A stretch of DNA of 64,000 nucleotides from Aeromonas piscicola (GTDB taxonomy: Bacteria; Pseudomonadota; Gammaproteobacteria; Enterobacterales; Aeromonadaceae): NCBI RefSeq assembly GCF_000820005.1, contig NZ_CDBL01000007.1, forward strand, positions 62,001 through 126,000, read 5' to 3'. Position numbers and translations under genes: made by a program. Positions 56,632-64,000 of this stretch are shown here, one piece after another. Position 1 is the first letter of the stretch. Every line of letters starts with the position of its first letter. The notes beneath the pieces are model-generated. The model was not told the origin of the DNA, did no database searches, and worked only from the letters and a program-made list of their open reading frames with translations.

Positions 56632-57920
56632 TCTACGAACTCCGGGTGATTGCTGCAGCCAAGCAGTGCTGCACCGTCTCGGCTGCAGTTCCAGAACCGC
56701 ACACCTGGATGCGCTGCGATATAACGCTCAAGTTCGATCTGGTAGGTAGTAAAATTGGGATTGGTGCTGACTCGTTTGCCATGTCCATCTAGCACCCAAG
56801 TCAGTGCTTGACTGGCAATAGGGCCGAGCGCTCCATCCTGCCAACCAGTGTGGGTTTGGTCACCGGGGAAAGCGAAATCACAGCCAAGCAAGATGACCTC
56901 TAGGCTACCCATCTTCACTGCTAAATCAACAGTTGGATGGATGACGCTTCCTCCCTGATGTAGTACCCCTCTGGGGTGGGATTGTCGTAACTTGGTATAT
57001 ATAGGGCTAGGAGAATAGGTTACAAGGCGGGGGCCAGGCCAGCTGGATAGAGTGTCATTGGGTACCATGGGAGCATAGACGAGAGGCACATTACCTATTT
57101 CCTGGCTGGCCATCTTGTCCGGGGTTAGAGCATCGTCAATACAGACCACTACATGGGGAGTGATACCATGCCGCCGAAGGGGGGCGAGTGCAGTGTCGAC
57201 ACTGAGTACGAGCCAGTCCGGATGGCGAGCGAGTTGCTTAGCCAGGGTTGGCAGATGCTGTGCCAGAGTTGGGCCACTGGCAATGACCAGAGCGGTAGAG
57301 TCAACTTGTGTTTTAAACAGGCTGGCGACATCCCCATCATGGTGAATATAAGGCAGGTTCTGCTCCAACCGTTCCTTGATCCGGGGTGAGTCCGGATTAA
57401 AGCGTTGACGAACATAACCGGCCATCACTTCGCTCACTAGACGGCCACGGATGCGATATGCGGTATCTTCAGCCAACTCCAGCTCGCTAGGTAGGGCAAA
57501 AAAGGGGAGGGAGATCTCTTGTTCATCCCCCGCCAGCTCCAGATGTACTCTAGGATCTTGCAGCCAGTCATCGTGCTCAAGCAGAGCAAGCACCAGAACA
57601 AAAAGAGAGCGATGCATAATATGTACATGTAGCCTTTTCAGATGCGGACGGGCGAGCAGGACACGCTGTAAGTCCCCGAGCCCAGTACCGTATATGTGCA
57701 ATGTTTGCACTTCGGGAAGGCTCGCTGCCTGTAAATTGGCCTCCGCTACACGGTCATGACGGCTGGTCAGTTGTATGCCGTTAACCAGCAAGGTACTGCC
57801 AGTTCCCTCGCACAACTCCACCTGTAGATCGCCCAATTGCACCTCGGTAAGGATCGCCGCCAAGGCTGGCCAGCGCTGTTCAATTAGCGCTAGGTGATGG
57901 CGTAGCCGCTCTTCATTCAT
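56628..57920 (-). CDS. Second Maf-like (DUF115) putative glycosyltransferase
   Basis: 430 aa from ATG 57920, overlapping the pseI stop. The MAF core is recognisable: TALVIASGPTLAQHLPTLAKQL, VLSVDTALAPLRRHGITPHVVVCIDD, GGSVIHPTVDLAVKMGSLEVILLGCDFAFPG and a late CSRDGAALLG. It is much shorter than Maf-1 (694 aa), lacking the long C-terminal region, with only low similarity. It probably transfers or handles a nonulosonic acid on flagellin or another acceptor. The gene is slightly AT-richer than pseI. Confidence 0.8.
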   Translation of the reverse strand: MNEERLRHHLALIEQRWPALAAILTEVQLGDLQVELCEGTGSTLLVNGIQLTSRHDRVAEANLQAASLPEVQTLHIYGTGLGDLQRVLLARPHLKRLHVHIMHRSLFVLVLALLEHDDWLQDPRVHLELAGDEQEISLPFFALPSELELAEDTAYRIRGRLVSEVMAGYVRQRFNPDSPRIKERLEQNLPYIHHDGDVASLFKTQVDSTALVIASGPTLAQHLPTLAKQLARHPDWLVLSVDTALAPLRRHGITPHVVVCIDDALTPDKMASQEIGNVPLVYAPMVPNDTLSSWPGPRLVTYSPSPIYTKLRQSHPRGVLHQGGSVIHPTVDLAVKMGSLEVILLGCDFAFPGDQTHTGWQDGALGPIASQALTWVLDGHGKRVSTNPNFTTYQIELERYIAAHPGVRFWNCSRDGAALLGCSNHPEFVE

Positions 57921-58959
57921 CTTGTTCAATCCACTCCCAGCTCAGCGGCTGATTGGCTGCCATGTCGCGACTGACCCGCTTGCCGATGATTCGATCGTAA
58001 TCGGCGGGAGGCAGGCCAAGAGCGGGGCGCACCGATTTGATGTGATCTGCGGTGAGCGCCTCTCCGGCCGCAATATCTTTGACCAGATAGAGGGAGCGAC
58101 GAAAGGCGCGGTTGCCCTGCTCGCTCTGGGTGAGCTGATAGTCGGCCACCCCGAGCGCCGCATGGGCGGTGTTGACCGAGGCAATGAGCTCGGTGAGCTC
58201 GACAGGCTCCATGGAGAAGGCGCAATCCGGTCCGCCGTCGGCGCGGGCTAGGGTGAAGTGCTTCTCGATGAGGGTCGCCCCGAGTGCTGTGGCGGCGATG
58301 GCGGTCGCCGACCCCAGAGTGTGATCGGAGAGCCCGACCTCGACGCCAAAGCGCTGGCGCAGCATGGGGATGGTGCGCAGGTTGTATTCGGCCGCGGGCG
58401 CCGGATAGCCGCTGACGCAGTGCAGCAGCGCCAGCTGGCCGCTGCCATGCTTGAGCGCCATCTCGACGGCGGCGGCGATCTCGGCCTCGTTGGCCATGCC
58501 GGTGGACATGATGAGCGGCTTGCCGGTCTGGGCGGCGTAGCGAATGAGGGGCAGATCCACCAGCTCGAAGGAGGCAATCTTGTAGGCCGGGCAGTCGAGA
58601 GATTCCAGCAGGTCCACTGCGCTGAAGTCGAACGGGCTGCTGAACACCGTCAGCCCCAGCTCGCGCCCCTTGGCAAACAGGGCCTGATGCCATTCCCACG
58701 GCGTGTGCGCCCACTCATAGAGGTCATACAGGCTGTGACCATCCCACAGGCCGCCGTGGATCTGGAACTCGGGCCTGTCGCTTTTGAGGGTGATGGTGTC
58801 GGGTCTGTAGGTCTGCAGTTTGACCGCACTGGCCCCGGCCGCCTTGGCGGCGGTCATGATGGCCAGCGCGCGTTCCAGGTTGCCGTTGTGGTTGGCCGAG
58901 AGCTCGGCGATCACGTAGGGCGCCTGCGCCGGGCCTATGGATTGATGGGCGATCTGCAT
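57913..58959 (-). CDS. pseI: Pseudaminic acid synthase PseI (NeuB family)
   Basis: 348 aa. The NeuB TIM barrel shows YVIAELSANHNGNLERAL, AVKLQTYRPDTITLKSD, FSSPFDFSAVDLLESL and GLSDHTLG. A C-terminal SAF (antifreeze-like) domain begins near residue 285 (RSLYLVKDIAAGEALTADHIKSVRP). FSSPFD and the AELSANHNG start favour PseI over sialic or legionaminic synthases. It condenses 2,4-diacetamido-2,4,6-trideoxy-altrose with phosphoenolpyruvate. It follows pseG by 6 bases. Confidence 0.92.
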   Translation of the reverse strand: MQIAHQSIGPAQAPYVIAELSANHNGNLERALAIMTAAKAAGASAVKLQTYRPDTITLKSDRPEFQIHGGLWDGHSLYDLYEWAHTPWEWHQALFAKGRELGLTVFSSPFDFSAVDLLESLDCPAYKIASFELVDLPLIRYAAQTGKPLIMSTGMANEAEIAAAVEMALKHGSGQLALLHCVSGYPAPAAEYNLRTIPMLRQRFGVEVGLSDHTLGSATAIAATALGATLIEKHFTLARADGGPDCAFSMEPVELTELIASVNTAHAALGVADYQLTQSEQGNRAFRRSLYLVKDIAAGEALTADHIKSVRPALGLPPADYDRIIGKRVSRDMAANQPLSWEWIEQDE

Positions 58960-58965
58960 CTGTGG

Positions 58966-60222
58966 TCAGGCTCCTGTGCCAAGTTGCCAGCCTTGCGGCG
59001 CCGGCTGCCAGGGGGCAGGGGGCGCTATCTTGGGTGGCTCGGCAAGATAGAGGGGAAATTGGGAGAAAATTATTTGCAAGCGATGTGCCAGCTCTTGCCA
59101 TTGCTGTGGCGTGAGTGACGGATGAGCCTGCCATACCAGCTGCGGGCCGCACAGGGTCAGGGTAAGCAGATGTTTGTCATCTTGGTGGAACTGCCACTGC
59201 TGGCCGTCAGGTTGTAGCTGGTAATCGGCTTGGGGCAGCAGCCAGGCGGTGAGGCGATCCAGCCCCAGCCCATCCACCTGTTGCTGGCCGCGCTGGCGAT
59301 AGTCATCAGCCTGTCGCTCCAGCCGCTGCAAGGCCTGCATGAGCCGCGCCGGCTCGGCCAGCTCGTCCAGCGTCAGCCGCTCGGCCAGCTGGAAGCGGGC
59401 TATCACTACATCGTTGAACTGCTGGTTGTCGACTATGGGCACTGCCAGGGTCGGCAGACCGAGACAGGCCCGCTCCCAGGTCATGCCGCCGGCGGCGCCG
59501 ATGGTGAAGTCGTGCTGATTCATCAACTGCGCCATCTGATCGCTCTGGCGCAGCAGCGTGATCTTGAGTTCGGGCAACTCGGCCACCCTCTGCTCCAGCT
59601 CGGGCCAGAAGGGGTTGGCGCCGCCTGCCACCAGGGTCCACTGGATGGTTCGCGGCCAGGGCAAGCAGGCCAGACTGTTGAGGGTGGTGAGGCAGGCGCC
59701 GGCCGGGTCGGCGCCGCCGAAGCAGATGAGCCCTCCCTGCCACTGGCTGGTTTGTTGACGTGCCAGTTGGCGATAGGCGGGCCGCAGCAGGGCATAGTCG
59801 GTGCCAAGCAATAGTCGGCAATCGGCCGGGATCAGCGGTTGGTAATCGGCGGCTGTGCGCAGTGGTCCCTGATCCAGCAGCAACTGGCAGTAGTGCGGGC
59901 GATCGGCCAGATCGTCGATCACCAGCAGCTGGTCACAGTGGACCGCCAGTTCTTGTTCGACCACGTGGTCAATTTGGTAGTGATCGAACACCAGCCAATC
60001 GGGCTGCAAGCTGGGCAGCGGGCCGGCGTCGTCCTGTGTGGTCAGAGAGTGGTGGTGATGGGCATGCAGCAGCGGCAGCAGATGCGCGGGCAAGTCGTGG
60101 CAGAGGAAGTGGCACTCGGCCCCCGCCGCCCGTAGCCGATCGGCGATGGCCAGGCAGCGCATCAGGTGGCCCAGCCCGATTTCGGCGCCGGCATCGAGCC
60201 GGAAGGCGACGTTAAACGCCAT
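58966..60222 (-). CDS. pseG: PseG UDP-sugar hydrolase with C-terminal extension
   Basis: 418 aa. The GT-B PseG core has FRLDAGAEIGLGHLMRCLAIADRLR at the start, LVFDHYQID, LVIDDLADRPH, LICFGGADPAG and IGAAGGMTWERACLGLPTL. It releases UDP from UDP-2,4-diacetamido-2,4,6-trideoxy-L-altrose. The last 85 residues or so, after the usual end (LLPQADYQLQPDGQQ...), form a Trp/Gln/Pro-rich tail. It overlaps the pseF stop by 11 bases. Confidence 0.9.
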   Translation of the reverse strand: MAFNVAFRLDAGAEIGLGHLMRCLAIADRLRAAGAECHFLCHDLPAHLLPLLHAHHHHSLTTQDDAGPLPSLQPDWLVFDHYQIDHVVEQELAVHCDQLLVIDDLADRPHYCQLLLDQGPLRTAADYQPLIPADCRLLLGTDYALLRPAYRQLARQQTSQWQGGLICFGGADPAGACLTTLNSLACLPWPRTIQWTLVAGGANPFWPELEQRVAELPELKITLLRQSDQMAQLMNQHDFTIGAAGGMTWERACLGLPTLAVPIVDNQQFNDVVIARFQLAERLTLDELAEPARLMQALQRLERQADDYRQRGQQQVDGLGLDRLTAWLLPQADYQLQPDGQQWQFHQDDKHLLTLTLCGPQLVWQAHPSLTPQQWQELAHRLQIIFSQFPLYLAEPPKIAPPAPWQPAPQGWQLGTGA

Positions 60223-60907
60223 CCTGGCTCAGCACCCGATAGAGCAGTTCGGCCAGGTGCCAGTCTTCCGGCGTATCTATGTCGACCACCCTGTGCCTTG
60301 GCAGAATATGGCCGATCCCTTCCCCACCCACCGGGCTGATCCCCCCCAGCCAGGCTGCGCGGCTGCCCCAGTAGAACTGGCCGGCATCCTGGTAGGCGGG
60401 CTCCAGATCCTGAGAGCGTTGCGCCATCTGCTCCGGCCAGAAGGGGCTGACTCTGCCCTGTGCGTCCATGCGCACCGCCCGCTGGATGGGGAAGCCGAAT
60501 TCGGCCACCGTGTAGACGAAGGGCGCCTGGCTGGCGAGCAGGCGGTCGTGGGCGGCGCTCAGATCGCTGGCCTGAATGAGTGGCACTGTGGCATAGATGC
60601 AGCAGTAGTATTCCGCCTGAATGCCGAGATCGTCGAGTTGCCGGATTGCATCGATCACCACCGGGGTTGTGCCGGTATGATCGTCGGCCAGGCTGGCGGG
60701 GCGCAGGAAGGGCACCTCGGCGCCGAGTTGGCGGGCCAGGTCGGCGATCTCCTCATCATCGGTGGAGACCACAATTCGGCTGAAGCAGCCTGCCGCTCTG
60801 GCCGCTTGAATGGCGTAGGCGAGCATGGGCTGGCCGCAGAAGGGGCGGATATTCTTGCGGGGAATGCGCTTGCTGCTGCCCCGGGCCGGAATGATGGCGA
60901 TGGCCAT
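60212..60907 (-). CDS. pseF: CMP-pseudaminic acid cytidylyltransferase PseF
   Basis: 231 aa. The nucleotidyltransferase signature IAIIPARGSSKRIPRKNI is at the N-terminus; QPMLAYAIQAAR, VSTDDEEIADLARQLGAEVPFLRP and ATVPLIQASDL follow NeuA/PseF. It activates pseudaminic acid with CTP for transfer by Maf. GGGAGAG precedes the ATG. First gene of the minus-strand operon. Confidence 0.93.
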   Translation of the reverse strand: MAIAIIPARGSSKRIPRKNIRPFCGQPMLAYAIQAARAAGCFSRIVVSTDDEEIADLARQLGAEVPFLRPASLADDHTGTTPVVIDAIRQLDDLGIQAEYYCCIYATVPLIQASDLSAAHDRLLASQAPFVYTVAEFGFPIQRAVRMDAQGRVSPFWPEQMAQRSQDLEPAYQDAGQFYWGSRAAWLGGISPVGGEGIGHILPRHRVVDIDTPEDWHLAELLYRVLSQDGV

Positions 60908-61084
60908 GGTGCTCTCTCCCTGAGGGACCCGGCATGGTTACCGGTATGATAATTGATGACAACTATTTGATTATTTTTGATATTATACTGTTTTGCCCTC
61001 TTATATTATCGCTTTTTTTACTACGGAATTATTCCTTGGTGGTCGATAACATGGGCAAGTGATGGGAAGTGGGTGGTATTGAGC
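60908..61084. promoter_or_regulatory. Divergent AT-rich promoter region between pseF and the GNAT gene
   Basis: A strongly AT-rich block (about 60940-61025) stands out from the GC-rich genes and is likely to hold both promoters. I could not define -35/-10 pairs with confidence, nor any sigma-28 site. Confidence 0.5.
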
Positions 61085-61609
61085 ATGAGTTATGGTGTCG
61101 AGCTGCGCCCGGTTCAGCCGTGGGACTTGCCCACACTGAGGCGCTGGCGCAATCAGGATGAGGTACGGCTGCAGATGGTCGAACAGGCGCTCATCTCTCC
61201 CCGCCAGCAGCGGCAGTGGTTTGCCAGCAGCCGTGAGCGGCCGGATCAGCAGCACTGGGTGCTCTGGTGTCGGGGTCAGCGGGCAGGCTACGTCAATCTG
61301 AAGGGGGAAGCGCGCCAGCCATTGCAAGGTCAGCCGGTGGCCGATGCGGGCCTCTATCTGGGCACCTCCAGCGTGCGCCATCCCATGCTGGCCGTTGCCG
61401 CCGCCCTGTCCCAGCTCGATCAGGGTTTCGATACCTTCGAGCTCGGCTGCATCCGCACCCTGGTGCGCACGGGCAACGGCGCCGCCCTGCGCCTGAACGA
61501 GCAGCTGGGTTATCGCCAACATGGGCAGGAGGGCGACTTTCTCGCCCTTGAACTGCAACCCGCCGATTATTATGCCGCCCGTGAACGGCTACGGAGATTT
61601 TTCAGATGA
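61085..61609 (+). CDS. GNAT-family N-acetyltransferase (PseH-like)
   Basis: 174 aa from ATG 61085 (MSYGVELRPVQPWDLPTLRRWRNQDEVRLQM). The start PVQPWDLPTLRRWRN resembles PseH and other amino-sugar acetyltransferases. The C-terminal motif is VRTGNGAALRLNEQLGYRQHG. PseH acetylates the 4-amino group of the UDP-sugar precursor. Next to pse genes that role is likely, but the carrier-protein neighbours raise the possibility that it uses acyl-ACP. The stop overlaps the ACP start (ATGA). Confidence 0.75.
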   Translation: MSYGVELRPVQPWDLPTLRRWRNQDEVRLQMVEQALISPRQQRQWFASSRERPDQQHWVLWCRGQRAGYVNLKGEARQPLQGQPVADAGLYLGTSSVRHPMLAVAAALSQLDQGFDTFELGCIRTLVRTGNGAALRLNEQLGYRQHGQEGDFLALELQPADYYAARERLRRFFR

Positions 61610-61839
61610 CTACAGCGTTGGAACAGGTTTTTGCCGATGCCCTCGGCATAGACGTTGGCACCGTCAGCGACGGGCTGGCTTACAACAGCATTCCCCAGTG
61701 GGACTCCGTCGCCCACATGGGCCTGATCGCCCAGCTGGAGGATTGCTACTGCGTCCTGCTCGATACCGATGACATCATCGACATGAGCTCGGTCGCCAAG
61801 GCGCGGGAGATCCTCGCCAAATACGGGGTCGCCCTCTGA
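61606..61839 (+). CDS. Acyl carrier protein
   Basis: 77 aa. A helical ACP with the phosphopantetheine attachment Ser in QWDSVAHMGLI (Ser about residue 35). The acidic second half is SVAKAREILAK-like. It is specialised, not the fatty acid AcpP, as judged by the WDS motif. It is coupled to the genes on both sides by one-to-four-base overlaps, so it is an integral part of this operon. Confidence 0.9.
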   Translation: MTTALEQVFADALGIDVGTVSDGLAYNSIPQWDSVAHMGLIAQLEDCYCVLLDTDDIIDMSSVAKAREILAKYGVAL

Positions 61840-62588
61840 TGCAGGGGCTGCTGCAGGGCAAGCGGGTACTGATCACGGGGGCCGGGCGCGGCATTGGCCT
61901 CGCCATCGCCCGCCAGTTTGCCGCGCAGGGGGCTGAGCTGTGGCTGGGGGGCCGCGATGAAGCGGCCATGAGTCAGCTGGCGGCCGCCCTCGGCGCCGAG
62001 TTCGGTGTCCCCTGCCAGCCGCTCTGTTTCGATGTGGCCGAGCCGCAGGCGGTCAAGCAGGCCTTTCAGCAGCTGTTTGCCCAGACCCGTCAGCTGGATG
62101 TGCTGGTCAACAATGCCGGTGTGCTGGAAGAGGCCCTGCTTGGCATGGTCAATCAGACGCAGTTGGAGATGACCTTCAGCCACAATACTTTCAGCGTTGT
62201 CTATTGCAGCCAGTATGCCGCCCGCCTGATGCATCGCAGCGGTGGTGGCAGCATCATCAATCTCGCTTCCCTGATGGGACGGGTGGGCGCCGCCGGGCTC
62301 AGCAGCTATGCCGGCAGCAAGGCGGCGGTGATCGGCATCACCCAGTCACTGGCCAAAGAGCTGGCAGCCAGCCAGATCCGGGTCAACGCCATCGCCCCCG
62401 GCTTCATCGATACCGAAATGGCGCGTGCCATCCCGGACCAGAAGTTCGCCGAGCGTCTCGCCAGCATCGCCATGGGGCGGATCGGCACGCCGGACGAGGT
62501 GGCCAAGGTAGCGCTGTTCCTCGCCTCCGACCTGTCGAGTTACGTGACCGGTCAGGTCATAGGTGTGGATGGAGGCATGTTGGTCTGA
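61839..62588 (+). CDS. Short-chain dehydrogenase, FabG-like 3-oxoacyl-ACP reductase
   Basis: 249 aa. The NAD(P)-binding GAGRGIGLAIARQF, NNAG at about 90, Ser in NLASLMGRVG and YxxxK in SYAGSKAAV form a complete SDR active site. C-terminal SYVTGQVIGVDGGM matches FabG. It probably reduces an acyl group held on the adjacent ACP. It overlaps both neighbours. Confidence 0.88.
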   Translation: MQGLLQGKRVLITGAGRGIGLAIARQFAAQGAELWLGGRDEAAMSQLAAALGAEFGVPCQPLCFDVAEPQAVKQAFQQLFAQTRQLDVLVNNAGVLEEALLGMVNQTQLEMTFSHNTFSVVYCSQYAARLMHRSGGGSIINLASLMGRVGAAGLSSYAGSKAAVIGITQSLAKELAASQIRVNAIAPGFIDTEMARAIPDQKFAERLASIAMGRIGTPDEVAKVALFLASDLSSYVTGQVIGVDGGMLV

Positions 62589-63958
62589 TGAAGCAACTTC
62601 ATCCTCTACTCGCTCATCTGCATGAGGATAACCCGGCGCCGGCCTGGCGGGATCTGCTGGATGGCTGGCTCTCCTACGGCGAGCTGGCACATCGGGTGAC
62701 ACAAGTGGCGGCGACTTACCCGAGTGAGCGCAGCCTCGTCTATCTGCCCTTCTTCACCCGTACCACCCATCTGCTGCATTATCTGGCCGCCCTCAGGCTG
62801 GGACATGCAGTTATGCTGGCGGATCCCGCCCTGCCATTGGTCCAGCATCAGACCTGCTGCCAGCAGTTCGCCGTGACCTGCCGGGTAAATGAAGAAGGAG
62901 AGTTGATCCGTCTCAGGGATACCAGCCCGCTGTTGCACCCCGAGCTGGCGGTGTTGCTGCCTACCTCGGGCAGCACGGGCAGTGCCAAGTGGGTGCGCCT
63001 CTCGGGCCGCAATCTGGCGGCCAACGCTGCTTCCATCGCCGACTATCTGGCGCTGACGACGACTGAACGAGCCATCACCAGCCTGCCGCTGTTCTACTCC
63101 TATGGCCTCTCGGTGCTCAACAGTCATCTGCTGGTGGGCGCCTCCCTGGTGCAAAGCGAGGGGAGCGTGCTGGATCGCACCTTCTGGCAGCAGGTCGAGC
63201 AGCATGGCGTGAGCAGTTTTGCCGGGGTGCCCTTTACCTATCAGATGCTGGCCCGGCTGCGCTTTGACTGGGCCCGGTATCCCTCCCTGCAGACCCTGAC
63301 CCAGGCAGGGGGACGACTCGAACCCGTGCTGGCGCAGCAGTTTGCCGAACAGGCCCTGCGGCTGGGGCGCCGTTTCTTCGTCATGTATGGCCAGACAGAG
63401 GCGACGGCGCGCATGGCCTGGCTGGCGGCGCACGAGGTGGTCACCCATCCGGATGCCATCGGCCGGGCCATTCCCGGCGGCCACTTCTCCCTGCGCGAGC
63501 TGGAGGGTGGCAAACCCGGGGAGGGTGAGCTGGTCTATCGCGGTGACAACGTCATGCTGGGCTATGCCAGTGCCGCCGAGGATTTGGCGCAGGGAGCCCT
63601 GTTGCAAGAGCTGGCCACCGGCGATCTGGCCCGCAGTGACGAGGCGGGCCGTTACTACATCTGCGGTCGTCTCAGTCGTTTTCTCAAGTTGTTTGGCAAG
63701 CGTGTCAGTCTGGCGGAGGTCGAGAGCCAGCTTCATCGCTGGGGCTGGTCGGGAGCCTGCGGTGGGCGTGATGACTGCCTGCTGGTGGTCGTCGAACCCC
63801 ATGGCGAACTGACGGCTGACGGGTTGCAGCGCGAGCTTGCGCAGTGGCTGCAGGCACCGCCACGAGCGGTGCGGGTGATGCAGATGGCACAGCTGCCGCG
63901 TACCGTCAACCACAAGATTGACTATGCTGCCCTGACCAGACTGGCGGAGGAGGCGTGA
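62588..63958 (+). CDS. AMP-forming acyl ligase (ANL superfamily)
   Basis: 456 aa from ATG 62588; overlaps the SDR stop (TGATG). Adenylate-forming motifs are LLPTSGSTGSAKWVRLS (P-loop), YGQTEATARM (A5) and ATGDLARSDEAG plus GRLSRFLKLFGKRVSL (A7/A8). The C-terminal subdomain ends TVNHKIDYAALTRL with the catalytic Lys region. It would load a carboxylic acid onto the ACP or CoA. Homologs occur in nonulosonic acid and flagellar glycosylation clusters. Confidence 0.85.
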   Translation: MKQLHPLLAHLHEDNPAPAWRDLLDGWLSYGELAHRVTQVAATYPSERSLVYLPFFTRTTHLLHYLAALRLGHAVMLADPALPLVQHQTCCQQFAVTCRVNEEGELIRLRDTSPLLHPELAVLLPTSGSTGSAKWVRLSGRNLAANAASIADYLALTTTERAITSLPLFYSYGLSVLNSHLLVGASLVQSEGSVLDRTFWQQVEQHGVSSFAGVPFTYQMLARLRFDWARYPSLQTLTQAGGRLEPVLAQQFAEQALRLGRRFFVMYGQTEATARMAWLAAHEVVTHPDAIGRAIPGGHFSLRELEGGKPGEGELVYRGDNVMLGYASAAEDLAQGALLQELATGDLARSDEAGRYYICGRLSRFLKLFGKRVSLAEVESQLHRWGWSGACGGRDDCLLVVVEPHGELTADGLQRELAQWLQAPPRAVRVMQMAQLPRTVNHKIDYAALTRLAEEA

Positions 63959-64000
63959 TGGAAAGTTTGCTCGCCGCCCCCATCTTCGACCTGCCCCAGG
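63958..64000 (+). CDS. Next gene of the acyl module, 5' end only (possibly LuxE-like)
   Basis: ATG 63958 overlaps the ligase stop (TGATG). The 14 visible residues MESLLAAPIFDLPQ are too few to identify it. A LuxE-like acyl-protein synthetase is common at this position in related clusters, which is only an expectation. Confidence 0.4.
   Translation, partial: MESLLAAPIFDLPQ

Overview
The window looks like a chromosomal segment of an Aeromonas species. The evidence is high GC, gammaproteobacterial gene families throughout, a malEFGK operon on one strand, and a tandem polar flagellin locus in the order flaA-flaB-flaG-flaH-flaJ followed by a maf glycosyltransferase and pseudaminic acid genes, which is the known Aeromonas arrangement. 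The species cannot be decided from the sequence alone. I see no tRNA, rRNA or CRISPR array.

Layout. 1-5160: a Fur-box-preceded minus-strand operon with a heme-type TonB-dependent receptor, an exported S9 prolyl-oligopeptidase-like enzyme and an exported FTP-domain protein cut by the window edge. 5330-8690: yejM and yejL, divergent from yejK. 8700-14420: maltose/maltodextrin ABC transporter malE-malF-malG-malK, with a 104-bp tandem repeat between malG and malK. 14460-24700: housekeeping genes (PPK2, an alpha/beta hydrolase, MipA/OmpV, PerM, a TusA-like protein, BepA, a TlpA-like lipoprotein, an ArsC-like protein, DUF2069, AcpH, an IadA-like dipeptidase, LysO). 25230-28490: a HisP/J/Q/M-type basic amino acid ABC transporter, followed by a decayed IS1595-family element. 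29580-44430: a CbiM-like membrane protein, PflA, a GAF-PAS-GGDEF-EAL protein, a CoA-disulfide-reductase/rhodanese fusion, bacterial alpha-2-macroglobulin with PbpC, and a DUF6236-like protein. 44600-47270: thiI, a small exported protein and a UPF0126 membrane protein. 47500-54960: two flagellins with their own sigma-28 promoters, FlaG, filament cap, FliS and FliT-like chaperones, and an AT-rich Maf-1. 54974-56206: a decayed IS3-family element with a 3-bp target duplication. 56350-60910: a minus-strand operon pseF-pseG-pseI-(Maf-like)-(small protein). 61085-64000: a divergent operon of GNAT, acyl carrier protein, SDR reductase, AMP-forming ligase and the start of one more gene.

How the parts work together. 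From flaA to the right edge the window is essentially a flagellar filament and glycosylation island. It holds flagellins, chaperones, cap, the CMP-pseudaminic acid end of the sugar pathway, two Maf-type transferases, and a carrier-protein-based acyl module that probably decorates the nonulosonic acid.

The least expected signal is structural. At five separate gene boundaries the end of a gene has been tandemly copied with periods of about 60-104 bp: malG 3' end, alpha/beta hydrolase 5' end, the HisQ-like permease 5' end, pflA 5' end in frame, and flaH 5' end. At two of these the extra copy keeps a Shine-Dalgarno sequence and opens a short leader ORF.
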